Source: Clostridia bacterium
GTDB lineage: Bacteria > Bacillota > Clostridia > UMGS1810
Length of the DNA: 64,000 nucleotides
Assembly (NCBI GenBank): GCA_017481205.1
Contig: JAFUPN010000041.1
Location: 124,001-188,000 of the forward strand
Direction: 5' to 3'
Shown here in pieces: positions 16,802 through 25,005 of the stretch. A program made the position numbers and the translations under genes. Numbering within the stretch: the first letter of the stretch is position 1; each line of letters begins with the position of its first letter. The notes under the pieces were generated by a model, which saw only the letters and a list, made by a program, of their open reading frames with translations, did not search any database and was not told the origin of the DNA.

Positions 16802-18931
16802 TTGTTTGAAAATTCACGATGGATTGCAAAAGAGGATATAAAAGAAGTAAAGCCGGCTCCTTTGTTCCGCAAGTGTTTTGATATAAACAAAGATATAAAA
16901 TCAGCAACAATGCACATATGCGGTCTTGGTACCGCATGCAGCTATATCAACGGCGTACCGGTATCTGATGAAGTGCTCTCTACCCCCTTTACCAAATATG
17001 ACAGCCGCATTGTGTACAACACCTATGATGTGACAGAGCTCATCAGCAAAGGCACCAATTCAATAGGCTGCATACTTGGCAACGGATGTTATTTTGTAAC
17101 CTACTGGCGCTGGGATTACTACCGCCCGGATTGGGTTCACCATCCCAAGCTACTGTTGGAGCTGGACATAGCCTACTGTGACGGAACAAAGGAGCAGATA
17201 GTGTCTGACACCTCTTGGAAAACCGCCGACAGCGCCGTTATATATAACGAAACAAAGCGAGGAGAGATATTTGATGCACGGCTGTGGCAACCGGATTGGA
17301 ATATGGCGGATTATGACGACAGCAATTGGGGCAATGCCTTTATCTGCAGAAGTCCCGGCGGCATCCTTGGGCCGAGAACCACTCCGCCCATAAGAGTGAC
17401 AAGGCGCTTCAAGGGAAAATATATAGGAAACAATGTATATGACATAGGTCAGAACATCAGCGGCTGGGCAAGGATAACCGCTGTAGGTGAACGCGGAACT
17501 GAAATCGCTTTGAGATACAGCGAGCTGCTCCACGAGGACGGCACAATCGCACCGGAACAGCTTAACAGAATAGTTGGCAGCGACACTCACTTTGACAAAT
17601 ATATAATGAGCGGAAACGGCGTGGAGAGTTGGGCACCCTCCTTTGCATATCACGGCTTCCGTTACGTAGAGGTAACCGGCGCACCGGAGCAGTTTGAGCT
17701 TGAGGGAGAGATGATTAACACCGATTTTGACACTGTGGGAGAGTTTGTCTGCAGTGATGAAATGCTCAACAGGATACACCATGCATCCTGCATGGCGACC
17801 CTTTCAAACTTTGTGGGGCTGCCTACCGACTGTCCTCATCGTGAACAGAATGCATGGACAGGCGACGCACTGATATCTGTGGACCAGACTCTTATGAACT
17901 ATGATGCGGTATCCTCCTACCGGAAGTGGATGTATGATATACTGGACACTCAGCGTCCAAGCGGACAGATATGCTGCATAGCTCCCACCGGCGGTTGGGG
18001 GTACAATTGGGGCAGCGGTCCCGCCTGGGACAGTATATACATATATCTGCCATACTACATTTACAGCTGCACCGGTGATATGAGCATTATACAGGAATTC
18101 TGGGATTCTATGGAGCTATATATGCAGTTTATGGAAAGTATGTCCCTTGATGACACAGTGTGCTTCGGTCTTGGTGACTGGTGCGCACCAAAGGGAGTTG
18201 ACCTGTGCCCTACTGTGATAACCGATATATCATATTTTTATCAGAACAATAAAATAATGGCAAGATGTGCACAATTGCTGGGCAAAGACAGCACATACTA
18301 TGAAACCCGCGCACATCAGATAAAGGAAGCCTTCCGTGAAAAATTTATAAAACCGGATAAGTATCTGAGTGACAACACCTGCGCAATAGCCTGCGCTATA
18401 TATCAGAATTTGTACACAGAGGATGAAAAGTCTGATGCAGCAAGACATCTATCAGAAATCATTTCACAAAAGGGCTGCCACATAGACTGCGGCATACTGG
18501 GTATGAAATACATTTTCTCTGCACTGTCAGAATACGGCTATGCAGACACAGTATACAGAATGTGCACCAACCCCGAATATCCAAGCTACGCATACTGGAT
18601 TAACAACGGTATGACAACCCTGTGCGAAACCTGGGATATGAAATTTTCCTGCAATCACCATATGTACAGCGAAATTGATATGTGGCTGTACAAGCACGTA
18701 GCAGGGATACACATAGACGAGGGGGCGCAGCACATCACTGTCAAACCATGCTTTTTGCAAGGGTTGACCTATGCACGGGCAAAGCACAAGGATATTGAGG
18801 TTTGTTGGGATGAGGAAAAAATCACAGTGACTCTCCCTGTAAACGGAACTGTTGTGGTTGACGATAAAGCAAAAGACTTATCCCCCGGTACATACACCAT
18901 TATGAGAAAAGATTTGGAGGTACATCAATGA
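16802..18931 (+). CDS. GH78 family alpha-L-rhamnosidase, cytoplasmic
   Basis: 709 residues, no signal peptide. N-terminal beta-sandwich domains (FRKCFDINKDIKSATMHI; GLGTACSYINGVPVSDEVL) precede the rhamnosidase concanavalin-like region (NVYDIGQNISGWARI) and the (alpha/alpha)6 barrel. LPTDCPHREQNAWTGDALIS is the family signature that holds the general acid Glu; TTLCETWDMKFSCNHHMYSEI is the second conserved active-site block. Removes terminal alpha-L-rhamnose from imported oligosaccharides or glycosides. A TTG at 16802, eight bases after AAAGGAGG, is the most likely start; an in-frame TTG at 16775 lies upstream of that SD. First gene of a three-gene plus-strand operon; its stop overlaps the next start (ATGA). 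Confidence 0.9.
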   Translation: MFENSRWIAKEDIKEVKPAPLFRKCFDINKDIKSATMHICGLGTACSYINGVPVSDEVLSTPFTKYDSRIVYNTYDVTELISKGTNSIGCILGNGCYFVTYWRWDYYRPDWVHHPKLLLELDIAYCDGTKEQIVSDTSWKTADSAVIYNETKRGEIFDARLWQPDWNMADYDDSNWGNAFICRSPGGILGPRTTPPIRVTRRFKGKYIGNNVYDIGQNISGWARITAVGERGTEIALRYSELLHEDGTIAPEQLNRIVGSDTHFDKYIMSGNGVESWAPSFAYHGFRYVEVTGAPEQFELEGEMINTDFDTVGEFVCSDEMLNRIHHASCMATLSNFVGLPTDCPHREQNAWTGDALISVDQTLMNYDAVSSYRKWMYDILDTQRPSGQICCIAPTGGWGYNWGSGPAWDSIYIYLPYYIYSCTGDMSIIQEFWDSMELYMQFMESMSLDDTVCFGLGDWCAPKGVDLCPTVITDISYFYQNNKIMARCAQLLGKDSTYYETRAHQIKEAFREKFIKPDKYLSDNTCAIACAIYQNLYTEDEKSDAARHLSEIISQKGCHIDCGILGMKYIFSALSEYGYADTVYRMCTNPEYPSYAYWINNGMTTLCETWDMKFSCNHHMYSEIDMWLYKHVAGIHIDEGAQHITVKPCFLQGLTYARAKHKDIEVCWDEEKITVTLPVNGTVVVDDKAKDLSPGTYTIMRKDLEVHQ

Positions 18932-20436
18932 TTTCATACACACATTTACCCGAAAGCGAGTATACAGCAAAGGACATTGAAATATACGCCAACGGCAAGC
19001 ACAGAATATACGCCTGTACAACAAGGGTATCTGCAGTGCCCTACAATAAAATATGGCCGGGCTCACAAAGGCAGGATGACCAGACAGAGGAGGCATATTT
19101 TTTCAGCATAACGTCTGACACAGCAGTAGATATATCGGTAAAACCGAATACCGCTTTTACAACAGCGATTATCCGTCCTCTCTCTAAAAATATTCAACCC
19201 GTCATCCGCAACGGCGTGATACATTTTACCCTGCCGGGCGAAGGTCAGTATGTGCTGGAGGCGGACGATTTTCACAATGCAATTCACATATTTGTAAACA
19301 AGCCGCACACACCGCCTGCAGATGCAACATATATCTTTAAAAATGGCGTTCATCACATAGGAGTAATGCGTCTTGAAAGCAATGACAAGGTGTATATTGA
19401 GGACGGCGCGGTTATATACGGGGGCTTCACCGCAATAGGCAAGGAAAATATAAGCATATGCGGCAACGGTATTATTGACGGCAGCTACGAAAGCCGCCGA
19501 TCAGATACACGGACAAACCCCAATATGCACTATGCAAAAAACTACCGGGATATGGATGTAACTCGGGATATGTCCATACTTGAAAATACTCTTTATGACG
19601 AAAAAATGCTGAACGGCTGCCTGCGTTTTTATAATTGCAAAAACATCACCGTAAGCGGTCCGGTGCTCCGGGATACATGTACCTACGGAATGATTGCAGC
19701 GGCCTGTACCAATGTGACTGTTGACAACATCAAGCTCATAGGTATGTGGAAATACAACTGTGATGGTATAGATATTTTCAACAGCAAGAATGTCACGATA
19801 AAAAATTGCTTTGTGCGAACCTTTGACGACAGCATTGTGCTCAAGGGCATAAAGGGATGGGACAGCCGCAATATGGAAAACATACTTGTAGACAACTGTG
19901 TAGTGTGGTGCGACTGGGGCAGGAACCTTGAATTCGGAGCGGAAACAAATGCAGATATTTATTGCAACATAACCATTACAAACTGCGACTGCATACACGG
20001 CACCCACGTTATGATGGATATGCAAAATACCGGTCGCGCACTTATAACCGGTATATTATTTGACAACATCAGATGCGAATACAATAAAAATCAGCTGAAA
20101 GCATCCTATCAGCACGACCTTAACGAAAAATATCAGTTTGGCAGTACGCCCAATATACAACAGCCTCAGCTTATGTTTATATCAAATTCATACGACGGAG
20201 ACCCCTTTGGCGGCGACAGCGAAAAAGGAAAAGTTCACGATGTCACATTCAGCAATATTTATGTAATTGCAGATGACGGAGTGCAAATGCCCCAGTCAAT
20301 ATTTACGGGTAACGATGAGCAGCACAAGGTTGACGGAATTGTGATAAAAAATCTATACTTCAACGGAAAGAAAATTGCAGATATAAATGATGCGAACATC
20401 GCAGTAAACCAATTCAGCCAAATTTCATTGGAATAA
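18928..20436 (+). CDS. GH28-like beta-helix glycosidase, cytoplasmic
   Basis: 502 residues, no signal peptide. Residues 1-130 form a beta-sandwich N-terminal domain as in dextranase/GH49 and some GH28 proteins. The parallel beta-helix follows, with NGIIDGSYE, NCDGIDIFNSKNVTI and RTFDDSIVLKG carrying the conserved Asp residues expected in GH28/GH49 catalysis; LEFGAETNADIYCNI is the next conserved coil. Probably acts on galacturonate- or rhamnogalacturonan-type oligomers together with the GH78 enzyme, whose last codon it overlaps by four bases (translational coupling; GGAGG upstream). Exact linkage specificity cannot be read from the sequence. Confidence 0.75.
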   Translation: MISYTHLPESEYTAKDIEIYANGKHRIYACTTRVSAVPYNKIWPGSQRQDDQTEEAYFFSITSDTAVDISVKPNTAFTTAIIRPLSKNIQPVIRNGVIHFTLPGEGQYVLEADDFHNAIHIFVNKPHTPPADATYIFKNGVHHIGVMRLESNDKVYIEDGAVIYGGFTAIGKENISICGNGIIDGSYESRRSDTRTNPNMHYAKNYRDMDVTRDMSILENTLYDEKMLNGCLRFYNCKNITVSGPVLRDTCTYGMIAAACTNVTVDNIKLIGMWKYNCDGIDIFNSKNVTIKNCFVRTFDDSIVLKGIKGWDSRNMENILVDNCVVWCDWGRNLEFGAETNADIYCNITITNCDCIHGTHVMMDMQNTGRALITGILFDNIRCEYNKNQLKASYQHDLNEKYQFGSTPNIQQPQLMFISNSYDGDPFGGDSEKGKVHDVTFSNIYVIADDGVQMPQSIFTGNDEQHKVDGIVIKNLYFNGKKIADINDANIAVNQFSQISLE

Positions 20437-20450
20437 CAAGGAGACCAATT

Positions 20451-21371
20451 ATGGAATATTTCAACACAGTGTTGGGCAGACAGAGCATAGACAAGCTTGG
20501 CAAAACACTGCCCCATGAGCATATATGCTGCTATTACGAGCCATTTTACAACATAGCTGACAACGAGCATATGGATAAAGCCGAGGTTGTGCGGCTCTCG
20601 GCAGCATATCTGAAACACCTTAAAGAAACCTACGGATTAACCACCTTTGTAGACGGCACTCCCATCAACACAGGGAGAGATTTGAATCTGCTCAGAGAAA
20701 TCTCCCGTCTGTCCGGAGTAAACATAGTTGCATCAAGCGGCTTGTACTACCAGTACGAGCCTATGCTCAATCTGAAATCGGAGCAGTATCTGTGCGATAT
20801 GATTGTCCGGGATTGCGAGCAGTCCTGCATAGGTATGCTAAAGCTTGGTCTTGACAGCCAAAAGCCGGACAGTTACATTCAAAAGGTTTTCAAGGCAGTG
20901 TGTATGGCACAGAAAAAGCTTAACATACCCATCTATATCCACACCAATGCTTTTATACAAAACGGCATTGCAGCTGCGGATTTTGTGCTTGAGTGCGGCG
21001 TTGCTCCCTCTGCTGTCACCATTGGTCACTGCAGCGACTCCGACGATAATGAATACATATATGAAATTCTGAAAAAAGGCTGCTACATCGGCTATGACAG
21101 ACTGTACCCCCAAGGCGGAGAAACATTTCTCCCAAGGAAAGCGGCTCAACTAGCTGAGCTGTGCAAAATGGGGTATGGCAACAAGGTGCTTATTTCCCAG
21201 GATACTCTTGTATATAATGAATATTGTCCTGTATCATATATCCAGCAGACAAATCCATATGAGCACCTGTTTACAAATGTCATTCCCTGTATGGAAAATA
21301 CCGGCATCACAAAGCAGCAGCTTCATCAGATAATGGTTGAAAATACGGCAAATATGTTTATGATGATATAA
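20451..21371 (+). CDS. Phosphotriesterase (PTE)-family hydrolase
   Basis: 306 residues, amidohydrolase-superfamily TIM barrel. LGKTLPHEHI gives the first two metal-binding histidines; MLKLGLD holds the bridging lysine; IYIHTNAF and TIGHCSDSDD the next two histidines; LISQDTLVY the last Asp. The C-terminus MVENTANMF is the usual PTE-family ending. Despite the name, members of this family in sugar loci are commonly lactonases or deacylases; a sugar-lactone substrate is plausible here. AAGGAG precedes ATG by eight bases. Last gene of the plus-strand operon; no classical terminator follows, only the inverted-repeat element at 21451-21594. Confidence 0.8.
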   Translation: MEYFNTVLGRQSIDKLGKTLPHEHICCYYEPFYNIADNEHMDKAEVVRLSAAYLKHLKETYGLTTFVDGTPINTGRDLNLLREISRLSGVNIVASSGLYYQYEPMLNLKSEQYLCDMIVRDCEQSCIGMLKLGLDSQKPDSYIQKVFKAVCMAQKKLNIPIYIHTNAFIQNGIAAADFVLECGVAPSAVTIGHCSDSDDNEYIYEILKKGCYIGYDRLYPQGGETFLPRKAAQLAELCKMGYGNKVLISQDTLVYNEYCPVSYIQQTNPYEHLFTNVIPCMENTGITKQQLHQIMVENTANMFMMI

Positions 21372-21450
21372 ATCAATCTAAAAATGGGCGCGAAAAGTAT
21401 CGTCGTGATAAACACATATAATAAATCCTGATTTCATATTGACCCACCTT

Positions 21451-21594
21451 AGCCGAAAGAGTATAACCCGAACCCGCCTTAAACAGTGCAAGGCAAAAAC
21501 GCAGGTAATCCTTGGCGGATTACCGAGTATTTTAATGCTACAAAAGCGAAAATCCGCCTTTAAAAATCGTGGTTCGCATTATTCTCTTTCGGCT
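21451..21594. repeat. 144-bp MITE-like inverted-repeat element between convergent operons
   Basis: Terminal inverted repeats AGCCGAAAGAG / CTCTTTCGGCT, extending imperfectly to about 24 bp (through CGAACC / GGTTCG). Internal perfect hairpin GGTAATCC-TTGGC-GGATTACC at 21504-21524. No coding capacity. Shares its left ~35 bp with the element at 15499-15558. The rest of the 308-base gap 21372-21679 shows only AT-rich sequence; the element may serve as a two-way terminator. Confidence 0.6.
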
Positions 21595-21679
21595 GAATAT
21601 AATTATTTCTTATATTAAAAACGGACATTTTGTAAATAATGAAATCTTATATACTGTCTATAATCTCAAATATATAGTA

Positions 21680-22690
21680 TTATCCCTCATACAGATAATC
21701 CGTCAGCTTTTGTATATATGTATCATCCTTGCAGAACTCATGATTTCCGCCATATACGGAAAATTCAACCCAGCCGCAGTCGGATTTTATCAATTCCTTT
21801 ATACGGAGAAATTCCTCCTCGCTTTTTTTAAAATCAAAAAGCTCGTCGGAATCACCCATTTGTATAAACAGCTTCCTGGGATGAACCAGACAGGCGGTTT
21901 CTGCCTGACCGAAATATTTGCCCTCGTTGTAATGGCATAAATCCGTCTGTGTAAACAGGCTTCCGTCGCAAAAATAAGAGCAGGTCAGCGCCGCCTGTAT
22001 GCGTACATCTGCCGCGGCGGTCATCATAGTATAAAAACCTCCGTAGGACATACCAACCATTCCTATTTTCCCAACCTCGGGCAGGGTTGTCAGATAGTCC
22101 AGAGCACGTATAATGCCGTACACCTCAAGAGCAGTAATTGAGCCTCCCAGGCGCCTGAGCCGTGCATCAGTTTTTTGTCTGTCATAATCCACCTTATACT
22201 TTTCTGCCGACCACAAAAGCAGCTGAGGAGCAAATACATTGACCCCGCGGTCAAATACCCTGCGGAGCATATTGTTGTAATTTGCGGTGCTTCCGTTTAT
22301 ACCGGAGATAAGCTCGGGAGTTCCTGAGCCGCCATGCTGTACAACAACCAACGGGCGATTCACTCCGTCGGTATACTTAAACAGCAGTCCCGTAAGCATC
22401 AGCCCGTCTGTAACCTCAATCTGAAGACGGTATATGTCGTATCCTTCCTCTTGAGAAAGCCTCTGACTTACAGCACGGGGAATATCCTCTCCCCCACGCT
22501 CAGTAAGAGGCCAGCCAAGCATTTTTACAAAATCCTGTCTGTATCTGTCCTTATTTTGTAATATATCGGCTATATATTCTGTGCGTTTCTCCCTGCTTTG
22601 CATCTCAAGCCTTTGGATAAGGCTGTCAATACCGTCTGCATATGACTGCTTATACTGCGCCGACGTTTCCAAACTCTCTGTATATTTCAT
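21680..22690 (-). CDS. Alpha/beta hydrolase (dienelactone hydrolase/acetylesterase-like)
   Basis: 336 residues, no signal peptide. Alpha/beta-hydrolase fold: GLLFKYTDGVNRPLVVVQHGG oxyanion strand region, nucleophile elbow GMSYGGFYTMM with the catalytic Ser, Asp in MGDSDELFDFKKSEE, and His in YGGNHEFCKD. Resembles the large, cytoplasmic carbohydrate esterases found in rhamnosidase and pectin clusters; removal of acetyl or other acyl groups from imported sugars is inferred. Preferred start is ATG 22690, six bases after AGGTGA; a start at 22723 would overlap the upstream gene and has no SD. Last gene of the long region B array. Confidence 0.7.
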   Translation of the reverse strand: MKYTESLETSAQYKQSYADGIDSLIQRLEMQSREKRTEYIADILQNKDRYRQDFVKMLGWPLTERGGEDIPRAVSQRLSQEEGYDIYRLQIEVTDGLMLTGLLFKYTDGVNRPLVVVQHGGSGTPELISGINGSTANYNNMLRRVFDRGVNVFAPQLLLWSAEKYKVDYDRQKTDARLRRLGGSITALEVYGIIRALDYLTTLPEVGKIGMVGMSYGGFYTMMTAAADVRIQAALTCSYFCDGSLFTQTDLCHYNEGKYFGQAETACLVHPRKLFIQMGDSDELFDFKKSEEEFLRIKELIKSDCGWVEFSVYGGNHEFCKDDTYIQKLTDYLYEG

Positions 22691-22703
22691 AATGTTCACC
22701 TGA

Positions 22704-23276
22704 TTATTCTGGCTTTGTCTCAAGCTTGAGGGGATAATCGCCCAGTTTGTTTACCTTAAAACCGTTTGCCTTGTATTCTTCATAATCAAATGCCTCAAGC
22801 TCATCTATGGCAAGCTTGTGGAACTCATAGAAATTCTTCCACCATTCATAGCCGCTTCCAAGCTCTGCATTAAGATATGCGTCCGCAATATCACAGCCCA
22901 TTGCCGGTGCCACATAAAATGCGCCCATGGCAAGAACGTTTACACCGTTGCCCGTGATGGCACGAAGAGCCGCGGGAACGCTCTCAACAACACCTGCATG
23001 AACATGAGGGCATTTGCTTGCGGCAATATGTATACCCATACCGGTTCCGCAGAAAAGCAGCGCTCTTTCAAACTCACCTTCAGAAATCATGGAGCCGACT
23101 CTCAGACCAACTCTGTGGAACATGAGGTCTGTATCGTTGGGGTCGGAATCTGCCTTAACACCCATATCGGTTATTTCCCAGCCCTTTGCCTTAAGATGGG
23201 CAACCACAGCTTCCTTGAGGGGATATCCCGCAAAATCTGCTCCTACCACCAGTTTTTTGTCTTTTACCATTTTCAT
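22704..23276 (-). CDS. RpiB/LacA/LacB-family sugar-phosphate isomerase
   Basis: 190 residues. KKLVVGADFAGYPLKEAVVA and FCGTGMGIHIAASK are the RpiB-family nucleotide-fold start and the active-site loop with the catalytic Cys (normally CGTGIG). VVESVPAALRAITGNGVNVLAMG corresponds to the conserved ARxHNxANVL region, here altered. It is ~40 residues longer than ordinary RpiB (about 150) at the C-terminus. Probably an aldose/ketose (phospho)sugar isomerase for a product of this locus; no partner kinase or second LacA/LacB subunit is present. AAGGAG lies 11 bases before ATG. Confidence 0.8.
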   Translation of the reverse strand: MKMVKDKKLVVGADFAGYPLKEAVVAHLKAKGWEITDMGVKADSDPNDTDLMFHRVGLRVGSMISEGEFERALLFCGTGMGIHIAASKCPHVHAGVVESVPAALRAITGNGVNVLAMGAFYVAPAMGCDIADAYLNAELGSGYEWWKNFYEFHKLAIDELEAFDYEEYKANGFKVNKLGDYPLKLETKPE

Positions 23277-23301
23277 TTTAATACACTCTCCTTTATTTTT
23301 A

Positions 23302-25005
23302 TTATCCCTTCCAATTGGGATTAAAGCTTGCTATATTATTGCCTGCCAGAGAAATTACCTTGTAATACCTTGACAGGTCTTTTTCAAACAAACTGTTATG
23401 ACCAAGCATACTCGCCGTGTGAAGCTCAGGCAGATTCCATACCACCTGATTGGAATTCCAGCAGAAGAATTTTTCTGCTCCGGCTTTTCTGAGCTCCTCA
23501 ACATATGCCGGGTATTGGTCATAGGGAATAACTCTGGGCCAGGACATAACAGCATAAAAGTCTATGCCATATCTGTCGCACATAGCTTTATATTTACCTA
23601 TTCCCTCAATCACCTTTTCCTTGGCATTGCCGTGAATTCTTCTTATAATCTGCTTTTTGCGCAAAAGCTTTTGGTAAATTTCAAGGTCAATACAGCCGCT
23701 GTTATCAAGACAGCCCTCCAAATCCTCATATATCTCCATATGCCCCTGAATAATTCCGTCGACAAGCCCTTCTTCCGCCCATTTTTGTACATCAACGCCT
23801 ATCCGTTTTGCACTGTCGGGGGTATAGTCGGTAACCACATTAATCCTTATATGGGGCAAAGCAGCGCGGAACTCCCGCATAAATTCTGTCATGAAGCCGC
23901 ACCAGACTCCGTTCAGCCGTTCATCGGACATGGGGAGGGTGAAGGGGTCAATATCAGGATAAAGCTTTTTGAATTCGTCAAGCACAGGCGGTTCAAAAGC
24001 AATATTGAGCCCTCTAGTAAATATAAGAGTCGCCCCGTCAAAGCCGTATTTCATGTGCTCACGGTACATATCAATAATATGTCTGCGTACCTGAGGATAA
24101 GCATAGGAGCACACATTAACGGTGCTGCCGTCACGCATTGTGCAGTAATACTCGGGATGAGCATCTGCAAAGGCTGAATTCCAGGTCTTGAGGTCATATG
24201 GAGTATGGAAGCTGCAAACACTCATTCTGTTGGCAGCATAGACCTTGATACCTGCATTATGCAATACCTCAATACGCTTTCTGTAGGCAAGCTCCTTATG
24301 CTTTTTAAACAATATATCCTTCCTGTTCCACAGACGGTCTATCTGACGGATGGGAATATAGCTTTCATCAATAACACTGTCGTAATCAAAGGAAATTTCA
24401 AAGCTGCATTCACCCACATCCGTACCAACAAGCTGAGCCTCCTGAGCCACAAGGCCATCAAGGCAATCTACTGTGTCTTCCAGATTCCTGTCCTCGTCAA
24501 AGTGGAAATGCATACATCTGTTTTCTGACGCCCTCCGGTACTCCCTGTAGCCCTCAACCTCCTCGTCATTCATAGGTTCAAACTTAATCCATGCTACGCA
24601 AGCGGCGTTTTTCTGAGTATCACGAGGCTTGTCTATAACAATCTCCTGACCGTTCATATCTGCACATTTCCAGTACAGCTCCTGTGCAAATTCCGTATTG
24701 CACCAGGTACGTGGACTGCCAAGGGCAATGTTTTTGATACCGCAGTAGCCCGTATCATCGGTCAGCTTGAAGTACACATAATTATCGCTTCGCATATTAA
24801 CAAAGCAAATATATATCTTATACCAGCCGGAAAGATTAACTCTCAGTGTGAGCGGCTCCGGCGAGGTACATTCCCCTGCAAGGAGCATCTCGCCCTGTAT
24901 ATCCTCTATCTCATAGGGCACTCTCTGCCAGCAGTCCTCTGTACGTTCTGTCTTAATCCTGTCCTGCTCTGCGGCATACTGCCACAGATTATTTAATATA
25001 ATCAC
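23302..25005 (-). CDS. TIM-barrel protein with N-terminal beta-sandwich, GHL10-like; function unknown
   Basis: 567 residues, no signal peptide. Residues 1-150 are beta-rich (LTLRVNLSGWYKIYICF; GSPRTWCNTEFAQEL). From about 215 a barrel-like domain appears: LAYRKRIEVLHNAGIKVYAA, SYAYPQVRRHIIDMYREHMK, YGFDGATLIFTRG, HIRINVVTDYTPDS, GLVDGIIQGHMEIYEDLE, DFYAVMSWPRVIP. This resembles the glycosyl-hydrolase-like 10 (COG1649) group, but I cannot identify the catalytic acids with certainty. It may be a glycosidase of no named family. I choose GTG at 25005, six bases from AAGAAGGTG; another GTG at 25014 falls inside the SD. The start overlaps the end of the GH78-like gene by 17 bases. Confidence 0.6.
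   Translation of the reverse strand: MIILNNLWQYAAEQDRIKTERTEDCWQRVPYEIEDIQGEMLLAGECTSPEPLTLRVNLSGWYKIYICFVNMRSDNYVYFKLTDDTGYCGIKNIALGSPRTWCNTEFAQELYWKCADMNGQEIVIDKPRDTQKNAACVAWIKFEPMNDEEVEGYREYRRASENRCMHFHFDEDRNLEDTVDCLDGLVAQEAQLVGTDVGECSFEISFDYDSVIDESYIPIRQIDRLWNRKDILFKKHKELAYRKRIEVLHNAGIKVYAANRMSVCSFHTPYDLKTWNSAFADAHPEYYCTMRDGSTVNVCSYAYPQVRRHIIDMYREHMKYGFDGATLIFTRGLNIAFEPPVLDEFKKLYPDIDPFTLPMSDERLNGVWCGFMTEFMREFRAALPHIRINVVTDYTPDSAKRIGVDVQKWAEEGLVDGIIQGHMEIYEDLEGCLDNSGCIDLEIYQKLLRKKQIIRRIHGNAKEKVIEGIGKYKAMCDRYGIDFYAVMSWPRVIPYDQYPAYVEELRKAGAEKFFCWNSNQVVWNLPELHTASMLGHNSLFEKDLSRYYKVISLAGNNIASFNPNWKG

Noticed and set aside
17150..17782. 210-residue minus-strand frame inside the GH78 gene
   Set aside because: Opposite a well-conserved rhamnosidase; no promoter or SD.
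23398..24177. 259-residue plus-strand open frame
   Set aside because: Antisense to the TIM-barrel protein gene, spans no intergenic DNA and shows no recognisable motif.
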